This document shows, piece after piece, positions 25,477 to 33,570 of a DNA stretch of 64,000 nucleotides. Below the pieces are notes generated by a model. The model had not been told where the DNA came from, made no database searches, and saw only the letters and a list, made by a program, of their open reading frames with translations. This DNA is from a bacterium (GTDB lineage: Bacteria; Vulcanimicrobiota; Vulcanimicrobiia; Vulcanimicrobiales; Vulcanimicrobiaceae): the NCBI GenBank assembly GCA_021790935.1, contig JAJYFL010000001.1, forward strand, positions 248,001 to 312,000, given 5' to 3'. The position numbers and the translations under genes were made by a program. Each line of letters opens with the position of its first letter. The stretch's first letter is position 1.

Positions 25477-25510
25477 GGTGCAAAGTGGTGCATTATGGTG
25501 GCCAGGGGAG
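25476..25510 (+). promoter_or_regulatory. MraZ operator (four repeats, 10-base period)
   Basis: TGGTG at 25476, 25486 and 25496 and a degenerate GGGAG at 25506 repeat every 10 bases, so they lie on one face of the DNA. This is the MraZ box architecture (TGGG-type repeats with 5-base spacers) used for autorepression of mraZ-led operons. The fourth unit coincides with the ribosome site. Confidence 0.8.
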
Positions 25511-25515
25511 GGCTC

Positions 25516-25959
25516 ATGCACGCGGATTTGCCGCGCTTTACGGGTTCGGTCGAGCACGCCCTCGATGAAAAGGGCCGTCTCATCGTGCCCGCGCGCTTCC
25601 GCGAGCGCCTCGGAGCCGGCTTCGTCCTCACGATCGCCCAGCCGGACCCCTGCCTAGCCTTCTACCCCGCCCCGACCTGGGCTGAGTTCTGCCGCCGTTT
25701 AGAGGAAGTTCCTCGTAAGGACGACAGCTACCGCCGCCTCGTCCGGCACCTCTTCGCGCACACCGAGGAGGTCGCTTGCGATGCCCAGGGGCGCCTGCTG
25801 ATTCCGGGTCCGCTGCGCGAGTATGCCGGAATCGAACGCGAGATCGTCTCGATCGGCTCCCTGACCCGCGTGGAGGTCTGGGCGAAGGAGCGCTACGCCG
25901 CCCACGCGCTGCCGGATGGCGAGGTCGCCGAGTTCATGGCGCAGCTCGGGCTCTACTGA
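25516..25959 (+). CDS. mraZ: Transcriptional regulator / division protein MraZ
   Basis: 147 residues from the ATG at 25516, which follows GGGGAGGG; an ATG at 25495 lies in the operator. A ring-forming DNA-binding protein that represses its own dcw operon. Two AbrB/SpoVT-like halves each carry the DxxGR motif: DEKGRLIVPARFRE (about 16) and DAQGRLLIPGPLRE (about 88). It is the first gene of the 17-kb cell-wall run, 9 bases before rsmH. Its targets are the repeats at 25476-25510. Confidence 0.95.
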   Translation: MHADLPRFTGSVEHALDEKGRLIVPARFRERLGAGFVLTIAQPDPCLAFYPAPTWAEFCRRLEEVPRKDDSYRRLVRHLFAHTEEVACDAQGRLLIPGPLREYAGIEREIVSIGSLTRVEVWAKERYAAHALPDGEVAEFMAQLGLY

Positions 25960-25968
25960 TGTGCGCGC

Positions 25969-26841
25969 ATGAGCCATGTGCCGGTCCTCTACGCTCCCGC
26001 CTTGGAGTACTTGGCGATCCGGCCGGGTGGGACGTATGTCGATGCGACCTTTGGTGCCGGCGGCCATACCCGTGGGATCCTGGAGCGCTTGACGGATGGA
26101 CGGGTCGTTGCGTTGGATGCGGATCCTTCGGCTGCAGAACGGGCGCGGGCCATCACGTCTCCCTCCTTCGCTTTCGTGCAGGCCAACTTTCGCGATCTGG
26201 ATCGGGTGCTCGACGAGCTGGGCGTGGGGCAGATCGATGGGATTCTCTTCGACTTGGGGGTTTCGTCAATGCAATTCGATGAAGCGGAGCGCGGGTTCTC
26301 CTTCCGCGAAGCCGCACCGCTCGACATGCGCATGAACCCGGACTCCGGGCCCAGCGCCTACGATATCTTGATGACGGCGAGCGAACGCGAGCTCGCGGAT
26401 ATCTTCTTTCACTACGGGCAGGAGCGGGCGGCTCGGAAGATCGCGCGCGTCATCGTGCGGCGCCGCGCGTCGGGAACGATGCCGACGACCACGATCGATT
26501 TCGCCGGCATGGTGAGCGGGCTGCTCCAGCGTCCCGGCAGGCGCGAGCGCATCCATCCGGCCACGCGCGTCTTCGCCTCGCTGCGCATCGCCGTCAACGA
26601 CGAACTCGGCGCGCTCAAAGAGGGGCTTTCGAGCGCGGCGGGCCGGCTGCGCGGCGCCGGCCGCATCGTCGCCATCAGCTTTCACTCGCTCGAAGACCGC
26701 ATCGTCAAGCATGCGTTTCGCGAAGACGAACGGCTGGAAGCGATTACGCGCAAACCCGTCGTTCCTAGCGAAGCGGAGACGGAGCAAAACCCTCGAGCGC
26801 GCAGCGCCAAACTGCGCGCGGCGCAACGGAAGGCCAGTTGA
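25969..26841 (+). CDS. rsmH: 16S rRNA m4C1402 methyltransferase
   Basis: 290 residues, also called MraW. It methylates N4 of C1402 in the 30S P site. Visible are HVPVLYAPALEYL at the N-terminus, the SAM motif DATFGAGGHTRGIL (about 25-38), DLGVSSMQFDEAERGFSF (about 95), and the C-terminal FHSLEDRIVKHAFRE. All are family hallmarks. Second gene of the dcw operon; 9 bases separate it from ftsL. Confidence 0.97.
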   Translation: MSHVPVLYAPALEYLAIRPGGTYVDATFGAGGHTRGILERLTDGRVVALDADPSAAERARAITSPSFAFVQANFRDLDRVLDELGVGQIDGILFDLGVSSMQFDEAERGFSFREAAPLDMRMNPDSGPSAYDILMTASERELADIFFHYGQERAARKIARVIVRRRASGTMPTTTIDFAGMVSGLLQRPGRRERIHPATRVFASLRIAVNDELGALKEGLSSAAGRLRGAGRIVAISFHSLEDRIVKHAFREDERLEAITRKPVVPSEAETEQNPRARSAKLRAAQRKAS

Positions 26842-26850
26842 GGTGTACGC

Positions 26851-27288
26851 ATGATCGCTCAGCGACGAGTCGAAGAACGACCCCGCATAGCCAACGCACG
26901 CAGCGCGACGACGGCGACGGAGTTGCGCCGCTCGCATGCCGCCCGATCGCGGTATGCCGGGTTGCTGCGCTTCTCCGCCGTGCTCTGCCTCGCGCTGCTG
27001 GCGGTAATGGCCTACGTCACGCTCACGGCGAATCTCACCGGGCTCAACTACGCCCTCGGTCGGGCGGAGCGCCAGCGAACGAGCTTGCAGGACGAGACGC
27101 TGCGCCTGGACGATCGCATCGCCGCACTGCGCTCGGACGACCGCCTCGCGCGGATAGCCGCCCAGCTCGGCATGCGCGAGCCGCAGCAATTTGCGAAGGT
27201 CGCGCTGCCGCGGTCCGCAACGGAGCGTAAGGCTCGGGGGCGCGTCGCCGTACTCTCGACCGTTGCGGACTGGTTGCGCGCGAAGTAG
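26851..27288 (+). CDS. ftsL: Cell division protein FtsL-like
   Basis: 145 residues. Bitopic divisome component that with FtsB/DivIC activates FtsWI. A basic cytoplasmic N-terminus (about 1-38) is followed by one membrane helix (LRFSAVLCLALLAVMAYVTL, about 40-60) and a coiled-coil-prone segment (LGRAERQRTSLQDETLRLDD, about 70-95), then RIAAQLGMREPQQFAKV. The sequence is poorly conserved, as usual for FtsL; position between rsmH and ftsI is the strongest evidence. Confidence 0.82.
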   Translation: MIAQRRVEERPRIANARSATTATELRRSHAARSRYAGLLRFSAVLCLALLAVMAYVTLTANLTGLNYALGRAERQRTSLQDETLRLDDRIAALRSDDRLARIAAQLGMREPQQFAKVALPRSATERKARGRVAVLSTVADWLRAK

Positions 27289-27304
27289 CCGGTAGGCAGG
27301 CACG

Positions 27305-29083
27305 GTGCACCAGCGACACTTCGCGCGCGTCGGACCACGGCGTGCTAAAGCCGCCTTTTACATCTTCGCAGCTATCGCACTCTACCTGACCTGGCGTCTC
27401 TACGACGTCCAGGTTCTGCGCGGTCCGGTCCTTGCGAAAGAGGCGCTGGCGCAGCGCTCGGATACGATCGACGTCTACGCCCGCCGCGGCAGCATTCTGG
27501 ACCGCGAAGGGAACGTGCTCGTACGCTCGCTGCCCTCGGAGAGCGTCTACGCGGTGCCGCACGATCTAACCGATCCGAGCGACGCGATCGCGCGGCTGGG
27601 AAAGATCTTCGGCGCGCTGGATCCGCAGCTCGTCGCGATGCTGCGCGACAAGAATCTGCAATACGTGTGGGTAGCGCGCAAGATCTCCTACGATCAAGTT
27701 CGCGCGGTTCGGGCGCTGAAGATACCGGGCATCAACTTGGTGCGCGAGCGGACCGGCCGCAGCGTCGACACTGTGGGCACGATGGCCTCGACGGTACTCG
27801 GGTTCGTCGGCATCGACGACAACGGGCTCGACGGAATCGAGTATGCCTACGACGGGCTGCTGCGCGGGCAGACGGGCAAGATGACGATCGAGACCGACGA
27901 GTTCGGCCGCCCGATTCCCTTCGGTCACCGCCAAGTGCTCGTGCCCGCCAAGGCCGGTTTGTCGCTGGAACTCACCATCGACTCGTATCTGCAGTACGTT
28001 GCCGAGACCGCGCTAGCGGCGCAGGTGAAGCAGTATCGCGCGCGCAGCGGTACGGCGATCGTGATGGACCCCAACACCGGCGCGGTGCTCGCGCTCGCGA
28101 ACGTCCCGGATTACGACCCGAATCGCTTCTGGCGGTTTCCGGCGCGAGACCGGAGCGACCGCGCGGTGCTCGACGCCTACGAACCCGGCTCTACCTATAA
28201 ACTGGTTACCGCCGCAGCCGCCATCGAGAGCGGGCGCGTTACGCCGACGATGCGCTTTGAGTCCGCCGGGCCGATCGTCGTGGGCGGCCGCACGATCCAC
28301 GACGCGGTCGACGGGCTTACGCCGAGTCCCAACGGGAATACGCTCGAAACCATCGTCGCCGATTCGCTGAACGTCGGAGCCGCCGAAGTGGCCATGCATA
28401 TCGGCGGCCGGGCGTTCTACCGCATGGAACGGCGCGCCGGCTTCGGATCGCCTACGAGGATTGGGCTCCCGGGCGAGAATCCCGGCATTGTGCCGCCGCC
28501 AAGCCAATGGAGCGGGAGCTCGCTAGCCACGATGGCTTTCGGCCAAGGGGTCGCGGTGACGCCGCTCGCGCTGACCCGGTACTACTGCGCCATCGCGAAC
28601 GGCGGCCTGCTCCTGCGGCCGCGTCTGCTGCACGCCATCCTCGGGCAGCACGGGCAGGTCCTCTACACCTATCCTACGGAGGTCGTGCGGCGGGTCTTCT
28701 CCCCGAAGATCGCCCGGCAGTTGCGGCAATTTCTGCGCGCGGTCGTCGTACGCGGGACGGGCGACCCGTCGGCCCAGATTCCCGGCTACACCACGGCCGG
28801 GAAGACCGGCACCGCGCAGATCGCAGAGAATGGCGCCTACCTCCCCGGCGCCTACGTCGCGTCCTTTATCGGGATGATTCCCTACCATCATCCGCGGTTT
28901 GTCATCCTCGTGAAGGTGGACCGGCCCGAGGGTTCGATCTACGGCTCCGAAGTCGCGGCTCCGGCGTTCGTGCGGATCGCCAAGGCCGCGATGATCCACG
29001 CCGGAATCCTGCCCGATCTCGCAACGGTGCGCCGAGCCCACGGCAGCCGCTTGGTCAACGCACCCTCCGGGGCGAAACCGTGA
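27305..29083 (+). CDS. ftsI: Peptidoglycan transpeptidase FtsI (PBP3-type)
   Basis: 592 residues from GTG. Septal D,D-transpeptidase, partner of FtsW. One membrane helix (about 14-33), then the PBP dimer domain (GSILDREGNVLVRSLPSESV) and the transpeptidase domain with all three motifs: SxxK in YEPGSTYKLV (about 295), SxN in DSLNVGAAEV (about 355) and KTG in TAGKTGTAQIA (about 500). There is no PASTA tail. It ends in GTGA shared with murE. Confidence 0.96.
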   Translation: MHQRHFARVGPRRAKAAFYIFAAIALYLTWRLYDVQVLRGPVLAKEALAQRSDTIDVYARRGSILDREGNVLVRSLPSESVYAVPHDLTDPSDAIARLGKIFGALDPQLVAMLRDKNLQYVWVARKISYDQVRAVRALKIPGINLVRERTGRSVDTVGTMASTVLGFVGIDDNGLDGIEYAYDGLLRGQTGKMTIETDEFGRPIPFGHRQVLVPAKAGLSLELTIDSYLQYVAETALAAQVKQYRARSGTAIVMDPNTGAVLALANVPDYDPNRFWRFPARDRSDRAVLDAYEPGSTYKLVTAAAAIESGRVTPTMRFESAGPIVVGGRTIHDAVDGLTPSPNGNTLETIVADSLNVGAAEVAMHIGGRAFYRMERRAGFGSPTRIGLPGENPGIVPPPSQWSGSSLATMAFGQGVAVTPLALTRYYCAIANGGLLLRPRLLHAILGQHGQVLYTYPTEVVRRVFSPKIARQLRQFLRAVVVRGTGDPSAQIPGYTTAGKTGTAQIAENGAYLPGAYVASFIGMIPYHHPRFVILVKVDRPEGSIYGSEVAAPAFVRIAKAAMIHAGILPDLATVRRAHGSRLVNAPSGAKP

Positions 29084-30555
29084 GCATGACCTCCGTGCAA
29101 CGCCGCCTCTCGCTCTCCGAACTCCTAGCCGCGCTTCCGCCGGGCACGCGGACGCTGGGCGATCCCGATCGCGAGATCTGTGCGCTGACGGCGGATTCGC
29201 GCGCCGTTACTGCAGGCGCGCTGTTCGTCGCTCTGCGCGGCGAGCGTACCGACGGCCACCGGTTCGTCGGCGAAGCCGTTCGGCGCGGTGCCGCCGCCGT
29301 GGTGATGGAGGAGCCGCAGCCGCTCCCGGCCCACGCGACGGGGATCGTCGTCGCCGACTCTATGCGCGCGCTCTCCCATCTCGCCGATACGTTTTACGGG
29401 CACCCGAGCGGCGATCTCGAGGTCGTCGGCGTGACCGGAACCAACGGTAAGACGACCACCTCGCAGATGATCGGCGCCATCTTGAACGCAGCCGGCATCG
29501 CTGCCGGCACGATCGGCACGATCGGAGCGCGTCTGGGCGAGAGGCGGTGGCCGCTTGCAAACACCACGCCGCTCGCGCACGATCTGCACGCGCTTCTCGC
29601 CGAGATGCGGGCACTCGGAGCGCGAGCCGTTGCGATGGAGGTGAGTTCTCACGCGCTCTCGCTCCAGCGCGTGGCGGACGTGCAATTCGCCGTCGGCGCG
29701 CTGACGAACGTTACGCGCGACCATTTGGATTTCCACGGAACGATCGAATCGTACGCGCTCGCGAAGCGGCTCCTCTTCGAGCGTTCGCGGCGTTGCGCGG
29801 TCAACGTCGACGACGAGTTCGGCGCGCGCTGGGCGGCAGAGTTCCGCTCTCGCAAACCGGTGCGCACCTACGCGATCGGCTCTCACGACGCCGACGTGCG
29901 CGCCGAAGCGATCGAGGTGCGCGCCGGCGGCAGCACCTTCCGCGTCGGCGGCGCGCGCTTCGAACTGCGAATGCCGGGGCGTTTCAACGTTGCCAACGCT
30001 CTGTGCGCGATCGCGGTAGCGCGCTACTTCGACGTAACCAACGCGACGGCCGGAGAAGGCCTGCTCGCGATGGAGCGCGTTCCCGGCCGCATGGATTGCG
30101 TGCGCGGCTGCGGCGTCGACGTCGTGATCGACTACGCGCACACGCCGGATTCGCTCGAGCGCGCGCTGCAGGCGCTGCGCGAGACGACGCCGGGCCGATT
30201 GATCCTCGTCTTCGGCTGCGGCGGAGATCGCGACCGCGGCAAGCGCCCGGAGATGGGCGCGGTTGCGGCCCGGCTTTCGGACGTCGCCTACGTTACCTCC
30301 GACAATCCGCGCGGCGAGGACCCGCAGGCGATCGCCGGCGAGATCGTGAGCGGTATCGGCGGCGGCGCGCACGTCGTCGAACTCGATCGCCGCAGCGCGA
30401 TCGAGGCGGCGATCGAACAGGCGCGACCGGGCGACGCGGTGCTCATCGCCGGCAAGGGGCACGAAGACTATCAGATCGTCGGCTCGCGCGTTCTGCCGTT
30501 CGACGATCTTACGGTCGCACGCGAAGCGCTGGCGCGCCGAGAGCTGCAAACGTGA
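29080..30555 (+). CDS. murE: UDP-MurNAc-tripeptide synthetase MurE
   Basis: 491 residues. Adds the third stem-peptide amino acid. GTG at 29080 overlaps the ftsI stop (GTGA); an ATG at 29086 is possible. Seen: ADSRAVTAGALFVALRG (N-terminal Mur domain), the P-loop GVTGTNGKTTTSQMIG (about 115), the carbamylated-Lys region and, in the C-terminal domain, SDNPRGEDP. DNPR is the signature of meso-diaminopimelate-adding MurE, as opposed to the Lys type, so the peptidoglycan is predicted to contain meso-DAP. Coupled to murF by a GTGA overlap. Confidence 0.96.
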   Translation: MSMTSVQRRLSLSELLAALPPGTRTLGDPDREICALTADSRAVTAGALFVALRGERTDGHRFVGEAVRRGAAAVVMEEPQPLPAHATGIVVADSMRALSHLADTFYGHPSGDLEVVGVTGTNGKTTTSQMIGAILNAAGIAAGTIGTIGARLGERRWPLANTTPLAHDLHALLAEMRALGARAVAMEVSSHALSLQRVADVQFAVGALTNVTRDHLDFHGTIESYALAKRLLFERSRRCAVNVDDEFGARWAAEFRSRKPVRTYAIGSHDADVRAEAIEVRAGGSTFRVGGARFELRMPGRFNVANALCAIAVARYFDVTNATAGEGLLAMERVPGRMDCVRGCGVDVVIDYAHTPDSLERALQALRETTPGRLILVFGCGGDRDRGKRPEMGAVAARLSDVAYVTSDNPRGEDPQAIAGEIVSGIGGGAHVVELDRRSAIEAAIEQARPGDAVLIAGKGHEDYQIVGSRVLPFDDLTVAREALARRELQT

Positions 30556-31910
30556 GGCTGACGGCGGAGCGCGCGGCGAAGGCGGCGCGTGCGGTCGCTT
30601 ACGATGCGGAACGCTTTCCGGCGCACCTGCGCGTCGTCACCGACACGCGAACGCTCGTGCCGGGCGATACGTTCTTGGCACTGCGCGGCGAACGCTTCGA
30701 CGGGCACGCGTACGTGCGCGAGGCGCTCGAACGGGGCGCGGTGGCGCTGGTCGTGGACGATCCGCAAGCGTGCATCGCCGGGGTCCCGACGCTGCTCGTC
30801 CGCGACACGCTGCGGGCCTATATGGATCTGGCCGGCGCCGCGCGCGAGCAGTTCGAAGGGCGCGTGGTTGCGATAACCGGAAGCGCCGGCAAGACCACGA
30901 CCAAACACCTCCTGGCGCAGCTGCTCGCCGCGCGCTACGGCGAGGCGCGCGTCTTGGCGTCGCCGGCAAACGAGAACAACGAGATCGGCGTGAGCAAACT
31001 GCTGCTCGCCGCCGGCGCGCACGACGTCGTCGTCGTCGAGATGGGCGCGCGGCGGTACGGCGACGTTGCGGCGCTGGTCGAGATTGCGAAGCCGCACCTC
31101 GGCGTGCTCACCAACGTCGGCGAGGCGCACCTAGAGATCGTCGGCTCGCGCGAGCGCCTGGCCGAGACGAAATGGGCGCTCTTTGCGGGCGGAGCCCGGG
31201 CCGTCCTCAACGCGCAGGACGAGGTTTCGCTCTCGCGTGCGGCATCGCTCCCCGACGCGCCGGCGTGGTTCGGTATCGGCGAGCCGACGCGAGCCGGGAC
31301 GTTCGTCGTCGACGAGCGCACGCTCTCGGTCGAGCGCGGCGCGCAGACGCTGCGCGTGCCGATCGACGCGCGCTTACCCGGAGCGCACAATCGCCGCAAC
31401 CTTGCAGCGGCCATCGCGGCGGCGCTCGCGTGCGGCTGCGGCATCGAAGAGCTAGCCGAGGCGACGAAACGGTTGACTCTGCCGAGCGGGCGCTACGACA
31501 CGATCGCGATCGCCGGCGGACCTCGCATCATCTACGACGCGTACAATGCGAGCATGTCCGGTACGATGGCGACGCTCGACGCATTCGCGCTCGAAAGCGG
31601 CGGCCGCCGGATCGCGGTGCTGGGCAGCATGGCGGAGCTCGGCGACGAAGCGGCGTCGATGCACGAGCGCGTCGGCGAGCACGCGGCCGCGAGCAATCTC
31701 GATATGCTCCTGGTCGGCGGGGATTTCGCCGGCGCATTGGCGGCCGGAGCGCGCCGGGCGGGGCTCGAGCCGGATCGCATCGTAGCCTTCGCGGCGAACG
31801 ACGATGCGGTCGCGTGGCTGCGCGAGCACGCAGGCCCGAGCGACGTCGTGCTGCTCAAGGGCTCGCGAGTCTATCGGCTGGAGGAGATCGTCGAGGGCTT
31901 GAAGCGATGA
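30552..31910 (+). CDS. murF: UDP-MurNAc-pentapeptide synthetase MurF
   Basis: 452 residues from GTG at 30552 overlapping murE. Ligates D-Ala-D-Ala (made by Ddl, further down the same run) to the UDP-MurNAc-tripeptide. The N-terminal TDTRTLVPGDTFLALRG region, P-loop AITGSAGKTTTKHLLAQLL (about 100) and NENNEIG, and the C-terminal YDAYNASMSGTMATLDAF and GSMAELGDEAASMHERVGE are all typical for MurF. Overlaps the next gene by ATGA. Confidence 0.96.
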   Translation: MRLTAERAAKAARAVAYDAERFPAHLRVVTDTRTLVPGDTFLALRGERFDGHAYVREALERGAVALVVDDPQACIAGVPTLLVRDTLRAYMDLAGAAREQFEGRVVAITGSAGKTTTKHLLAQLLAARYGEARVLASPANENNEIGVSKLLLAAGAHDVVVVEMGARRYGDVAALVEIAKPHLGVLTNVGEAHLEIVGSRERLAETKWALFAGGARAVLNAQDEVSLSRAASLPDAPAWFGIGEPTRAGTFVVDERTLSVERGAQTLRVPIDARLPGAHNRRNLAAAIAAALACGCGIEELAEATKRLTLPSGRYDTIAIAGGPRIIYDAYNASMSGTMATLDAFALESGGRRIAVLGSMAELGDEAASMHERVGEHAAASNLDMLLVGGDFAGALAAGARRAGLEPDRIVAFAANDDAVAWLREHAGPSDVVLLKGSRVYRLEEIVEGLKR

Positions 31911-32617
31911 CGCGCGGACTGCGCGTCGACCGCCCGGAGCTGCCGCCGGGGCTCGTCGCGATTCCGGTGCGCACGCGTTTGGTGCGGCCGGGAGAAGATT
32001 TGGCCGTCATCGTGCGCGATGCGGTGCGCGGAATCGCCAGGCCGGGCGACGCGCTCGCCGTCTCCGAGACCGCCGTGGCGATCGCGCAGGGCGAGATCGT
32101 GCCGGCCGAGTACGTGCGGCCGAGCAAACTCGCCTATCTGCTCGCTCGGCGAGCGGGCGCGCTCGCGACGGTCAATCAGCCGGAATCGCTGCAGATCGTC
32201 ATCGACCGAGCCGGCGTTTGGAGAGTGCTCTACGCATCTGCGATGCACGTATTGGCGCGTGCGATCGGGCGGCGCGGCGCCTTCTACGAAGTCATGGGAG
32301 AGGCGATCGCCGCGATCGACGGCTATACCGGAACGATGCCGCCCTTCGAGCGCGCGATCGTCTTCGCACCGCAGAATCCCGATGCGTTCGCGCAGTCGGT
32401 CTACGAGGAGACGGGCATCGCGTGCGCCGTCGTCGATGCGAACGATCTGGAGAAGGCCAAGGTGCTGGGCGCTTCGTCGGGCCTGCACCGGGCGAACGTG
32501 GAACGCGCGCTGCTCTCCAACCCGCACGGCAACGGCGACGAACAGACGCCGGTCGTGGTATTGAAGTGGCGCGCGCAGGGGCCGAACCCGCTCTTCGCCG
32601 CCGAGGCGAGGCCGTGA
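31907..32617 (+). CDS. F420-0:gamma-glutamyl ligase (CofE) homologue in the dcw operon
   Basis: 236 residues, ATGA overlap with murF upstream and GTGA overlap with mraY downstream, so it is fully embedded in the operon. It resembles CofE, the GTP-dependent ligase that adds gamma-linked glutamates to coenzyme F420: AIPVRTRLVRPGEDLAVIVR, RPGDALAVSETAVAIAQGEI and RPSKLAYLLARRAG fit the CofE N-terminal half. The C-terminal half (SGTMPP-like GTMPPFERAIVFAPQNPD, VYEETGIACAVVDAND, ASSGLHRANVERALLSNPHG) is different from classical CofE. No other F420 gene is in the window. Given the place, a role in modifying a peptidoglycan precursor (a gamma-glutamyl bond is part of it) is possible but unproven. 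Confidence 0.75.
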   Translation: MTRGLRVDRPELPPGLVAIPVRTRLVRPGEDLAVIVRDAVRGIARPGDALAVSETAVAIAQGEIVPAEYVRPSKLAYLLARRAGALATVNQPESLQIVIDRAGVWRVLYASAMHVLARAIGRRGAFYEVMGEAIAAIDGYTGTMPPFERAIVFAPQNPDAFAQSVYEETGIACAVVDANDLEKAKVLGASSGLHRANVERALLSNPHGNGDEQTPVVVLKWRAQGPNPLFAAEARP

Positions 32618-33570
32618 CGCACGCGCTCGCTACGGTCGTCCTCGGGTTCGCGCTCGCGCTGGTCGCGGGGGCCCTCGCGCTTCCGCTGCTGAGCCGCCTG
32701 CAGTTTCGGCAGCACGCGTACGAAGACGCGCCGCAGACGCACCTCGCGAAGACCGGTACGCCGACGATGGGCGGCGTCGTCTTCGTCGTCGCGCTCGTAC
32801 CGATGCTCGCGATTTGGGGCTCGCCGCTGCTCCGCGATCTCTTTTTTCTCGTCGCCGCCTGCGCGGGCGTCGGGTTCGCCGACGACTTGCTCTCGGTACG
32901 CCGTGGTAAGAACCTCGGGCTGCGCGCGCGCACCAAGTATCTGTTCACCGCGCTCGTAGCCGTCCTCTTTCTGGGAGCGATCTACGATTCGTATGCGTTC
33001 TTTCCGCGCGACGTGATCTTCCACGCCGGGACCTACGCGCTGGCCGTTCCGCATCTGTTGTGGCTGCTGCTCGGAATCTGCGCGATTACGGGAACCATCC
33101 ACGCCGTGAATCTCACCGATGGGCTCGACGGCTTGGCGACGGGAACCACCATCCCGCCGGCGCTCGTCCTGGCGCTGCTCGGGCTGCAGTTTGCGATTCC
33201 GGCGGCGGCTACGAGCTGCTTGCTCGCAGTGGGCGCGTGCTTTGCATTCTTAGTCTACAACCGGCATCCGGCGAAGATGTTCATGGGCGATACGGGGTCG
33301 CTCGCGCTAGGGGCGCTGCTCTCGGGCGCCGCGATCGCCACCGGCGAGATGCTGCTGCTGATCGTGATCGGCGGAGTCTTCGTCGCCGAAGCGCTCTCGG
33401 TAATCGTTCAAGTGGCGTACTTCAAACGCACCGGCGGCAAACGGATCTTTCGCATGAGCCCGCTGCACCATCACTTCGAACTCGGGGGCTGGCCCGAAAC
33501 CCGCGTGACGGCGCGCTTTTGGCTGGCTTCGGCGCTCTTCTCGGCAGTGGGGCTCGCGATCGTTCGATGA
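32614..33570 (+). CDS. mraY: Phospho-MurNAc-pentapeptide transferase MraY
   Basis: 318 residues from GTG at 32614. Transfers phospho-MurNAc-pentapeptide to undecaprenyl phosphate, making lipid I. About ten transmembrane helices. Catalytic Asp pair in GFADDLLSV (about 85), NLTDGLDGLATGT (about 170), FMGDTGSLALG (about 225) and the periplasmic HHH box PLHHHFELGG (about 290). Overlaps murD by ATGA. Shorter than E. coli MraY (360) through a shorter N-terminus. Confidence 0.96.
   Translation: MTHALATVVLGFALALVAGALALPLLSRLQFRQHAYEDAPQTHLAKTGTPTMGGVVFVVALVPMLAIWGSPLLRDLFFLVAACAGVGFADDLLSVRRGKNLGLRARTKYLFTALVAVLFLGAIYDSYAFFPRDVIFHAGTYALAVPHLLWLLLGICAITGTIHAVNLTDGLDGLATGTTIPPALVLALLGLQFAIPAAATSCLLAVGACFAFLVYNRHPAKMFMGDTGSLALGALLSGAAIATGEMLLLIVIGGVFVAEALSVIVQVAYFKRTGGKRIFRMSPLHHHFELGGWPETRVTARFWLASALFSAVGLAIVR

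Noticed and set aside
25486-25500. ATG at 25495 as mraZ start
   Set aside because: It lies within the MraZ repeats and lacks a ribosome site, while ATG 25516 follows GGGGAGGG.
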